DNA of 64,000 nt, taken from the NCBI GenBank assembly GCA_934726055.1, contig CAKVCZ010000007.1, forward strand, positions 50,404 to 114,403. The letters are read 5' to 3'. This document shows, one piece after another, positions 10,116 through 16,368 of the stretch. Under the pieces are notes generated by a model that did no database searches, was not told where the DNA came from, and saw only the letters and a list, made by a program, of their open reading frames with translations. This DNA comes from an uncultured Candidatus Melainabacteria bacterium (GTDB lineage Bacteria > Cyanobacteriota > Vampirovibrionia > Gastranaerophilales > Gastranaerophilaceae). The position numbers were made by a program, and so were the translations under genes. The stretch's first letter is position 1. The number at the start of each line of letters is the position of its first letter.

Positions 10116-10192
10116 ACATTAACTATATTTTTAACTAAATATTAAGTTTCTTAACATTTTATGCTTTAATATTAAAGTTTTTATAAATACAT

Positions 10193-10224
10193 CCGATAAT
10201 AATTATATGTAATGTGATTATCGG
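10193..10224 (+). promoter_or_regulatory. CCGATAAT leader hairpin before protein B
   Basis: Perfect inverted repeat CCGATAAT ... ATTATCGG with a 16-base loop, ending directly at the AAGGGG ribosome binding site (10225-10230). A related CCGATA ... TATCGG stem sits in the same place, just upstream of the ribosome binding site, in the leaders of the 13667 and 16210 genes. It could stabilise the mRNA or gate translation. Confidence 0.5.
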
Positions 10225-10238
10225 AAGGGGTACAGCCT

Positions 10239-12341
10239 ATGGCAATGTCTAAACCAAATGTTCAAGCTAATATGGGTAAAATAAAAAATATCAACGCAAA
10301 CAGCCTTATTAAAAAAGGTGGTGCTTTGCTTTCTTCTTCTGAAAAAAGAAACATTAGACAAGCAAAAACTGATATTGACAATGCAAACAAAAATATTGGT
10401 GAAAATAATAGCGATGCACAAGACGTATCTTACGATATGGACAACGCTTTTAATTCTGCGGATGAAAGTGAATCTCTAGAACGCGAAAGCGAAGAATTAG
10501 AAAACTCTAACCCGAATGAAAATGATGTAAGTTCTATTAACGATAACGCAACTCAAGAAGCTGAACTTGTTGCAAGTTACAATGAACAATTTGACGAAAC
10601 AATGGAACTTCTTGGCTCTGATATGGAAGATTTTGAAAGTTTCTCTGAAGAGTCTATGGAATCTATGGAAGCTTATAGCGAAGAAATTGAAGCATTGAAC
10701 GAAGAATTAAATAATGATTTGGCTGAACTTGAAAGTTCTGACTCTCAAACTGATTCAGAACCTGAACAAAATAACGGCATTACTGATGCTCAAAAATACA
10801 GTGCAACATCTCTAAAAACAGGTGCAGAAATTGCTCAAAACGAAGCTAAAGGAATTACTCCTCAAACTCCATCAACAAGCAATGCTCCTGCTGCTACTCA
10901 ATCAACATCAAGTGATGATAAAAGCTCAAAAGCTGCATCAATTAAAGAAAAATCATCAAGAATGCAAGAGCTACAAGATTTATACGACGCTTTAGACGAA
11001 AGCTTCGCAACAAGCTCTGAAGAAAAAACTGAAGAACTTGCAGCAACACAAGAAAACGCTGAAACTGTTAATGCTGAAGGCGAAGAAAAATTGTCTGCAC
11101 TCGAAACAACTGAAGAAGTTCTTAATATTGCTGATGAAACAGCAAATATAATTAAAACAACTGGCAAATATACAAAAATTGTCGGAACAGGACTTGAAGC
11201 CGCAGGTGATGGCATTCAAGTTGCAGGTAAAACTATGGAAGGTATCGGCGGACTTTTAGTTGGTATTGGTACAGGCTTAATCGGAACAGGTAGCCCTTTA
11301 TGTGCAGTATTTGGTATCGGTACTCCTATTGTCGGTGCAGGAACCGCAACTGATGCGTCAGGTGTATCAACCGAAACTACCGGTAATACTTTAGATGCAA
11401 CAGGTTCTACTCTTGGACAAGTTGGTAAAGCTACTCAAAAAGCAGGTGAAATTACCGAAAAAGTTGGTCAAGGCTTAGGAATTGCAACTCACGCTGCTCA
11501 AACAGTTGTAGCAGGCGTTAAAGGCGATTGGCAAGGTGCTCTATCTAAAGGATTCAGCGTTGTTACAGACTCCCTTTCATTTGCAGGTGATTTTGTAGAA
11601 ACTGCTGAAACCGTTGCAGAAGGAGCTGAAAATGCCGCTAATACAGTTAAAGATGGTCTTGAAACAGCTAAAAAAGCCATCAATCTAACTGAAAAAACTG
11701 TTAACATGGGTGTTGCTGTTGCAAGTGGTAATGCACAAAGCATGATTAACGCTGGTATCGGAATGGCAGCTGCAGGTGTATCATTCGGTGGCGATTTTGC
11801 AGGTGATAAAGATTTAGGCTCAAAAATTGGAAAATACGCTAATGCAGCAGCCGGAGTAGCTAGCGGAACTGTTAATACTTCTTTTGCAGCAGCCAATGGC
11901 GATATTCAAAGTGCAGTAACTCAAGGAATTGGGACTGCTATAAATGGTGCAATTAGTTTTGGTGATGCTGAAAATACTGATACTAACGGCAAATCAACTA
12001 ATGCTAATTGGGATGTTGCAAAGGGAGCTATGCAAATTGCAGATAAAGCTACAAACATTACAATTTCAGCAATTAATGGAGATAACGACGGCATAATTAC
12101 TAACTCCCTTGGAATTGTAGGTCTTGATGGAGTTTACAACGACGTAAAATCAACAAAAAATTCAGTTGAAAGCATTCAAGCATCAGCAGACAAAATTAAA
12201 AACGGTAAAAACAGCGACTCAAGCAGTGCAGCTGCTGCATCTTCTAATTCAAACTCCACTTATGAATCTCATAAATCAGTTGGTCTTAGTGATGAACAAA
12301 AAGCTAAATTGGCTAGAATTTCAGGTAAGTATAAAAAATAA
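10239..12341 (+). CDS. Large Ala/Gly-rich repeat protein B, 700 aa, unknown function
   Basis: Paralogue of the 852-aa gene upstream. Residues 1-180 are acidic and helical (many Glu/Ser, MDNAFNSADESES). Residues 180-235 form a Ser/Thr/Pro linker and 235-300 a coiled coil. A Gly-rich hydrophobic stretch (about 320-400, GIGGLLVGIGTGLIGTG) follows. Four repeats then carry the same core (KGDWQGALSKG, NAQSMINAGIG, GDIQSAVTQGIG, GDNDGIITNSLG) and end in an SFxG/D block. The last residues GLSDEQKAKLARISGKYKK mirror protein A. There is no signal peptide and no transmembrane anchor of ordinary type. The ATG is chosen for the AAGGGG eight bases upstream. Function unknown; conservation of the extreme C-terminus in otherwise divergent proteins suggests a targeting or partner-binding tail. 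Confidence 0.8.
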   Translation: MAMSKPNVQANMGKIKNINANSLIKKGGALLSSSEKRNIRQAKTDIDNANKNIGENNSDAQDVSYDMDNAFNSADESESLERESEELENSNPNENDVSSINDNATQEAELVASYNEQFDETMELLGSDMEDFESFSEESMESMEAYSEEIEALNEELNNDLAELESSDSQTDSEPEQNNGITDAQKYSATSLKTGAEIAQNEAKGITPQTPSTSNAPAATQSTSSDDKSSKAASIKEKSSRMQELQDLYDALDESFATSSEEKTEELAATQENAETVNAEGEEKLSALETTEEVLNIADETANIIKTTGKYTKIVGTGLEAAGDGIQVAGKTMEGIGGLLVGIGTGLIGTGSPLCAVFGIGTPIVGAGTATDASGVSTETTGNTLDATGSTLGQVGKATQKAGEITEKVGQGLGIATHAAQTVVAGVKGDWQGALSKGFSVVTDSLSFAGDFVETAETVAEGAENAANTVKDGLETAKKAINLTEKTVNMGVAVASGNAQSMINAGIGMAAAGVSFGGDFAGDKDLGSKIGKYANAAAGVASGTVNTSFAAANGDIQSAVTQGIGTAINGAISFGDAENTDTNGKSTNANWDVAKGAMQIADKATNITISAINGDNDGIITNSLGIVGLDGVYNDVKSTKNSVESIQASADKIKNGKNSDSSSAAAASSNSNSTYESHKSVGLSDEQKAKLARISGKYKK

Positions 12342-12363
12342 TCACACTAATCAATCCAAAATA

Positions 12364-12402
12364 AAAGCAGACACTAAGATTTAAAATCTGAGTCTGCTTT
12401 TT
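12364..12402 (+). terminator. Rho-independent terminator after protein B
   Basis: Stem AAAGCAGAC / GTCTGCTTT with an inner AGATTTAAAATCT extension, followed by T residues, 22 bases after the stop of the 700-aa gene. Confidence 0.88.
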
Positions 12403-12418
12403 TAGTTTTGTAAACATA

Positions 12419-12447
12419 TTGCAAATCAACTTAAAAATGCTTATAAT
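12419..12447 (+). promoter_or_regulatory. Sigma-70 promoter of the ABC permease gene
   Basis: TTGCAA (12419-12424), 17-base spacer, TATAAT (12442-12447). The ATG of the next gene comes only nine bases after the -10, so the transcript would have a leader of about 1-3 bases. Confidence 0.75.
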
Positions 12448-12456
12448 TACATCATA

Positions 12457-13329
12457 ATGTTTGCTTATTACAAAAAATATGCACCATATTTGTTTTTACT
12501 TCCGGCAGCGATAGTGCTTGTCGTATTCTTTTTTATACCGTTTTTTCAAACGATATTTCTTAGTTTTTTGAACTTCGACTCAAGCATATATGAACCTGCT
12601 TACATTGGGCTAAAAAATTACACGCAGTTATTTCATTCTGCAATATTTTACAAAGTAATGTTTAATACATTTTTGTATCTAATTTTGGCAGTGCCAATAT
12701 TAACAATACTTCCGCTATTTATTGCAATATTAATCAATCAAAAAATAAGATTTTTGACTCTCTATAAAATATTGATATATCTTCCTGTAATTGTATCCAT
12801 TGTAGTTGCAGCAATAGCGTTCAGATGGCTATACGCACAAACAGGCATTTTAAATTATTGGCTCGAAACAATAGGATTGCATTCAATTGGTTGGCTAACC
12901 GACACGAGATTTTCACTTATCTCCGTGGTAATAGTTACAATATGGAAAGGTATCGGCTATTATATGATGATATATTTAGCAGCCCTAATGAGCGTTCCGA
13001 ATGAACTATACGAAGCCTGCGATATAGATGGAGCAAGTTTTTTAAGGAAACATTTAACCGTAACAGTTCCACACATAATGCCAACAATCGCACTGGTTTC
13101 AACAATAAGTTCAATTTCAGCGATGAAAGTGTTTGTCGAAATATACGTAATGACAAAAGGCGGACCGTTGAATTCCAGCAAAACAATCGTTTACTACATA
13201 TACGAAAGAGCATTTGAAAACCTTGACTTAGGATATGCCTCAGCACTGGCAGTAGTATTGCTAATAATCGTTATGGCATTTTCGCTCATCAATATTCTTT
13301 TCTTTGAAAAAAATAAATATCAGGTTTAA
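12457..13329 (+). CDS. Sugar ABC transporter permease (MalF/UgpA type)
   Basis: 290 aa with about six membrane helices, starting with a hydrophobic segment at residues 12-33. The inner-membrane permease signature is clear near residue 185: ELYEACDIDGASFLRKHLTVTVP, the EAA loop that docks the ATPase. Family-1 carbohydrate uptake permeases have this layout. The partner permease, ATPase and binding protein are not adjacent; a membrane-anchored family-1 binding protein lies 15 kb away at 28162. No ribosome binding site is seen, in line with a leaderless transcript from the promoter just upstream. Substrate cannot be told. Confidence 0.88.
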   Translation: MFAYYKKYAPYLFLLPAAIVLVVFFFIPFFQTIFLSFLNFDSSIYEPAYIGLKNYTQLFHSAIFYKVMFNTFLYLILAVPILTILPLFIAILINQKIRFLTLYKILIYLPVIVSIVVAAIAFRWLYAQTGILNYWLETIGLHSIGWLTDTRFSLISVVIVTIWKGIGYYMMIYLAALMSVPNELYEACDIDGASFLRKHLTVTVPHIMPTIALVSTISSISAMKVFVEIYVMTKGGPLNSSKTIVYYIYERAFENLDLGYASALAVVLLIIVMAFSLINILFFEKNKYQV

Positions 13330-13352
13330 TGACTAATAAAAAGAGTTATAAT
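13325..13352 (+). promoter_or_regulatory. Promoter of the first small hydrophobic ORF (putative)
   Basis: TTTAAT (13325-13330), 16-base spacer, TATAAT (13347-13352). It overlaps the end of the permease gene and would start a transcript with an 80-base leader before the 29-aa ORF. Confidence 0.5.
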
Positions 13353-13440
13353 GGTGGATAGGGCAGTTCCTTGATGGTTGCTCCTTTACTTATACACGTT
13401 AAACTTCTACTGGACAAAGGTGTAAAGAAAGGAGGGTGCC

Positions 13441-13530
13441 ATGACAAAACAGCAAATGTTAGTAATAATAAAAGCTGTCCTTTGCGTACTTGGACAGCTT
13501 TTATTATTACTAACTTTACGTAGGGACTGA
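13441..13530 (+). CDS. 29-aa hydrophobic peptide, candidate type I toxin (locus 1)
   Basis: The ORF reads MTKQQMLVIIKAVLCVLGQL and continues with LLLLTLRRD: a short polar head, one hydrophobic helix and a basic tail, as in Fst/TxpA/holin-like toxins. AAAGGAGG lies six bases before the ATG, a near-ideal ribosome binding site that would be hard to explain without translation. A perfect 22-bp inverted repeat lies inside the ORF (13459-13480 with 13492-13513), and a convergent promoter faces it from downstream. This is the genetic plan of type I toxin-antitoxin loci of the par/Fst class with a shared bidirectional terminator. Toxicity is inferred. Confidence 0.55.
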   Translation: MTKQQMLVIIKAVLCVLGQLLLLLTLRRD

Positions 13531-13557
13531 ACAAGAGGTCTTATGACCTCTCCCTAC
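13459..13557 (-). ncRNA. Candidate antisense RNA (antitoxin) of locus 1
   Basis: On the minus strand a strong promoter, TTGAAA (13586-13591), 16 bases, TATAAT (13564-13569), would start an RNA near 13557. The RNA opens with a long 5' hairpin (GTAGGGA/TCCCTAC outer stem, GAGGTC/GACCTC inner stem). It then runs antisense to the end of the small ORF and stops in the perfect 22-bp hairpin at 13459-13513. About 99 nt, no ORF. Not verified by expression data. Confidence 0.5.
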
Positions 13558-13623
13558 CTTTATATTATAACATATTTTTAGCACTTTTCAAGATATGTTA
13601 TAATAAATTTTTACAACAAACCA

Positions 13624-13649
13624 AAAGAGGCTTTTTGAGCCTCTTTTTT
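13624..13649 (-). terminator. Terminator of the 598-aa gene
   Basis: AAAGAGGCT / AGCCTCTTT stem with a five-base loop and T/A runs on both sides, so usable in both directions; it lies 18 bases beyond the stop codon at 13667. Confidence 0.85.
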
Positions 13650-13654
13650 GTTTA

Positions 13655-13840
13655 TTAGATTATCTCTTATGCGTTACAATATTGGAACGATCGTTCGATG
13701 TTTTTGCTGATTATTGATTTTACTGATTCAATTTCTGTGTTTAATGCAGTATATTCGCTTTGCAACTGTGTTTGTTGCATTTCTATTTCTTTTTCTTTAC
13801 GTTTAATTTTCTTTGTTTCTGCATTGTACCAAGTTTCTGC
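13655..13840. repeat. Left copy of the 3'-end inverted repeat
   Basis: The last about 170 bases of the 598-aa gene and about 12 bases of its 3' flank match, in inverted orientation, the end of the 680-aa gene at about 18083-18266, with only a handful of substitutions. It encodes the shared coiled-coil C-terminus. Confidence 0.85.
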
Positions 13841-15463
13841 ACCTTTTTGTGTTTCTTCATCATTTACTTCTGTGTATTCAACTGAGTTTGAAAATACTCC
13901 GTGATTATAAAAATAGTTATCATTTTTTACGTTAGCAATAATATTTTCACCTGTACCACCTGCTGTCCAACCGTATGCATTCAACTCATCAAACATTTTT
14001 GCATAATATTGAACTTTTGATTCTGGTGTTGCTGCTGCAGTTTTATCATTGCTTACGCTTGCAGGAGCTTTACTTTTGATGTATTCAAGTACCTCATCAA
14101 ATGAAACATCATTTCCACTTTGTGCTTCATTTTTACAAACTTTTTCTAAATTGTATTCATATTGTTCTTTAGTATATCCTTTGGAATTAACCATTTCATT
14201 TATCTGATATTTGTTTGAAGAATCATCAAACAAATACTTCGTTGAATTGACATTATTCTTAGTTTTATCTCTGTTGTTAGTGTCTGTATATGCGTCTTTA
14301 TCAAGGTCTCCACCAACAACATTTGCCACAGATACCCCATATGCAAATAATCTTCTCGCTAATTCAGAAATGTTTAAAACAGTTGTATTAAGGTCAGAAC
14401 CAGTTCTGTGAGCTTCAACATGGGTTGCACCAATTAAACCCACAGAAGCATCTGAATTGTCACTACTTCTTAAATCATTTGCTACGTCATTTTGGAGTCC
14501 TTTAGTAATTGTCTCTTTTGATTTTCCACCAGCCCAATCGTCATCCTCTTTATAATTTGAGTATGGAGCAAATGATTGACCTGTAACTATTATATCAATA
14601 TAACTTTTTATTTCATTTATTACAGAAGAATCAAAAAATTCTTCCATTGTTGAAACTAATGAGTTTGCTATTTTAGTTAAATTTTCCTTACTTTCTGTTC
14701 TATCAATATCATTTCCTCCATATTTTGTAGAAATATTTGCACAGTAATCTCCGTTGTTATCACCATTCATTATCTGTTCAAGAGTTTTTCCTTGCAATGA
14801 GTCTAAAGATACTAATGTATTTCCAATTATATCCCTTTCTTCTTTTCCTAAGCCAAAATCACTAAAATCAACGGTGCCTTTTCCTGATTTTATATAGTCG
14901 TTTATAGAATTATAACTCTTTTTCTTATCAAATGTATAATTACCATATGTCTTGATAAAATCATCCCCAACAGATTTTGCATCTGCTGTTGCTGTTGATG
15001 AAGTTGTACTATTAGCTCCATTGGCTTTGTTAATATAACCGGCTGCTTCGGATTCTGAAACACCTGCCATTTTTGCAGCATAAGCCGTAGATGTTGCACA
15101 TCCTGTTTGTGATTTTATATCACCAGGTTTTCCTGATGATGTTGACAAGCCTAGTTTACTGTATTCGCCATCAGCTAATACTAATCGACCTACTTGTCCA
15201 TTTGATAATCTTTCATTTATAAATTTTGGGTTTCCTGTTGCCATTGCATTATCACCCATCATTGCACTATAAGACAAATCCATAAAATCGCTTGTAGGAA
15301 CCATTTTAGTTGCATTAAGTCTTCTGTTATATTCAGTGGCGATATCTTCGTCATCACGAGCTAGAGTTAACAAGCTGTTAGATAATCTTTGCATCTTATA
15401 AGATACGTCTGTTTGACGGCTTGTGATAAACAATAATCTACATTGTGATGCTGCTAAACCCAT
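13667..15463 (-). CDS. Conserved-ends variable-centre protein, 598 aa
   Basis: No named family recognised. Residues 1-52 begin MGLAASQCRLLFITSRQTDV and continue QRLSNSLLTLARDDEDIATEYNRRLNATK. They are identical to those of the 680-aa gene at 16210 and similar to the 234-aa gene at 25470. The last about 60 residues (YNAETKKIKRKEKEIEMQQT and on, ending RSFQYCNA) form a coiled coil that is also shared. The middle about 480 residues are Asn/Ser/Asp-rich and not shared. There is no signal peptide. Two conserved helical ends around a hypervariable centre recall flagellin-type axial proteins, but only as an analogy. A CCGATA leader hairpin and AGGAG precede the start. A promoter with an HLR1-like site lies about 170 bases upstream. 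Confidence 0.8.
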   Translation of the reverse strand: MGLAASQCRLLFITSRQTDVSYKMQRLSNSLLTLARDDEDIATEYNRRLNATKMVPTSDFMDLSYSAMMGDNAMATGNPKFINERLSNGQVGRLVLADGEYSKLGLSTSSGKPGDIKSQTGCATSTAYAAKMAGVSESEAAGYINKANGANSTTSSTATADAKSVGDDFIKTYGNYTFDKKKSYNSINDYIKSGKGTVDFSDFGLGKEERDIIGNTLVSLDSLQGKTLEQIMNGDNNGDYCANISTKYGGNDIDRTESKENLTKIANSLVSTMEEFFDSSVINEIKSYIDIIVTGQSFAPYSNYKEDDDWAGGKSKETITKGLQNDVANDLRSSDNSDASVGLIGATHVEAHRTGSDLNTTVLNISELARRLFAYGVSVANVVGGDLDKDAYTDTNNRDKTKNNVNSTKYLFDDSSNKYQINEMVNSKGYTKEQYEYNLEKVCKNEAQSGNDVSFDEVLEYIKSKAPASVSNDKTAAATPESKVQYYAKMFDELNAYGWTAGGTGENIIANVKNDNYFYNHGVFSNSVEYTEVNDEETQKGAETWYNAETKKIKRKEKEIEMQQTQLQSEYTALNTEIESVKSIISKNIERSFQYCNA

Positions 15464-15520
15464 TTTTTATCTCCTGTCGCTTTTCCGATACCTTCTTACA
15501 TAACATATGTTATCGGTACC
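15305..15520. repeat. Left arm of a 216-bp inverted repeat
   Basis: Covers the leader hairpin, ribosome binding site and first 53 codons of the 598-aa gene. It matches 16153-16368 in inverted orientation with one mismatch that I can see (A/G at the codon before the final ACT). Identity ends abruptly at GGTACC on the outside of the leader. Confidence 0.92.
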
Positions 15521-15635
15521 CGAAAAATATACTTTTACATAGCACTTTTCAGACTATTTCTGTATTTTATCTTAATCCTCAAGTGTTACATTAAAATAAA
15601 CGCTTTTTTAGTGAAAAAATTGCTATTTTGAATAT

Positions 15636-15668
15636 ATTATAACATAAAAATTTACATTTGTTAACATA
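15636..15668 (-). promoter_or_regulatory. Promoter with degenerate HLR1-like site for the 598-aa gene
   Basis: TTTACATTTGTTAACAT (15651-15667) is an HLR1-like repeat with one changed base in the second unit. On the minus strand a TATAAT (15636-15641) follows after nine bases. The predicted transcript start near 15629 gives a leader of about 165 bases. The layout matches the site before the 7504 gene. Confidence 0.45.
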
Positions 15669-15887
15669 TAAATTTAAAAGTTTACAATAATGATTAGAAA
15701 AATGCTAAATTAAATATGGAATAAACATATTTTTGTAAAATTTATTTTAAGATATTTTTAAGATAGATTAGAGTAAATAAGCATTGAAAATTTCATAAAC
15801 ACAGGGTAAAAGATACTCTTTCAAAAGGAAACTGACTACAACAATACTTAGACTTCGGGTTGGTTCCCGACTAGAAAGGTGGTCGTT

Positions 15888-15968
15888 ATGAACGATTTTA
15901 ATATTAGTTTATTTTTAATATTTTTAATCATTTTCATAATCAAAAGCGGCACCCACTTAAAAAAGTAG
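15888..15968 (+). CDS. 26-aa hydrophobic peptide, candidate type I toxin (locus 2)
   Basis: The ORF starts MNDFNISLFLIFLIIFIIKS and ends GTHLKK: an acidic/polar start, one very hydrophobic helix and a basic tail. GAAAGGTGG lies five bases before the ATG. Leader and 3' flank can pair over a long range (ACAGGG at 15801 with CCCTGT at 16018, GATACTCT at 15812 with AGAGTATC at 15989), as in several type I toxin mRNAs that fold into an inactive form. A convergent antisense promoter is present downstream. It lies between the two inverted-repeat arms. Toxicity is inferred. Confidence 0.5.
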   Translation: MNDFNISLFLIFLIIFIIKSGTHLKK

Positions 15969-16023
15969 ATACCGCTTAGACTTCTAACAGAGTATCCGAC
16001 AGTCTGGTAAACTGTCACCCTGT
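15944..16023 (-). ncRNA. Candidate antisense RNA (antitoxin) of locus 2
   Basis: Minus-strand promoter TTGAAA (16052-16057), 16 bases, TATAAT (16030-16035), the same spacing and sequence as in locus 1. The RNA would begin near 16023 with a GACAGT/ACTGTC hairpin, run across the end of the small ORF and stop at the AAGCGG ... CCGCTT hairpin (15944-15977), which is followed by CTTTTGATT on that strand. About 80 nt. Confidence 0.48.
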
Positions 16024-16152
16024 AATTATATTATAAACTATTTTTTATAAATTTCAAGTGTATGTTCTAAATCAATACATATTAGACTAAGCATATTTTT
16101 CTTTTAAACAATATAAAATCTTGAAAAGAGAGTAGAAACAATTATCTCCCCA

Positions 16153-16368
16153 GGTACCGATAACATATGTTATGTAAGAAGGTATCGGAAAAGCGACAGG
16201 AGATAAAAAATGGGTTTAGCAGCATCACAATGTAGATTATTGTTTATCACAAGCCGTCAAACAGACGTATCTTATAAGATGCAAAGATTATCTAACAGCT
16301 TGTTAACTCTAGCTCGTGATGACGAAGATATCGCCACTGAATATAACAGAAGACTTAATGCGACTAAA
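16153..16368. repeat. Right arm of the 216-bp inverted repeat
   Basis: Leader hairpin, ribosome binding site and first 53 codons of the 680-aa gene, the inverted counterpart of 15305-15520. Sequence outside the arm, upstream of GGTACC, is unrelated to that beyond the left arm. Confidence 0.92.

Noticed and set aside
10125..10165. Pho-box-like TTAA repeats before protein B
   Set aside because: Spacing of the TTAA units is 11, 9 and 15 bases, not a regular 11-bp period, and such runs are expected at this AT content.
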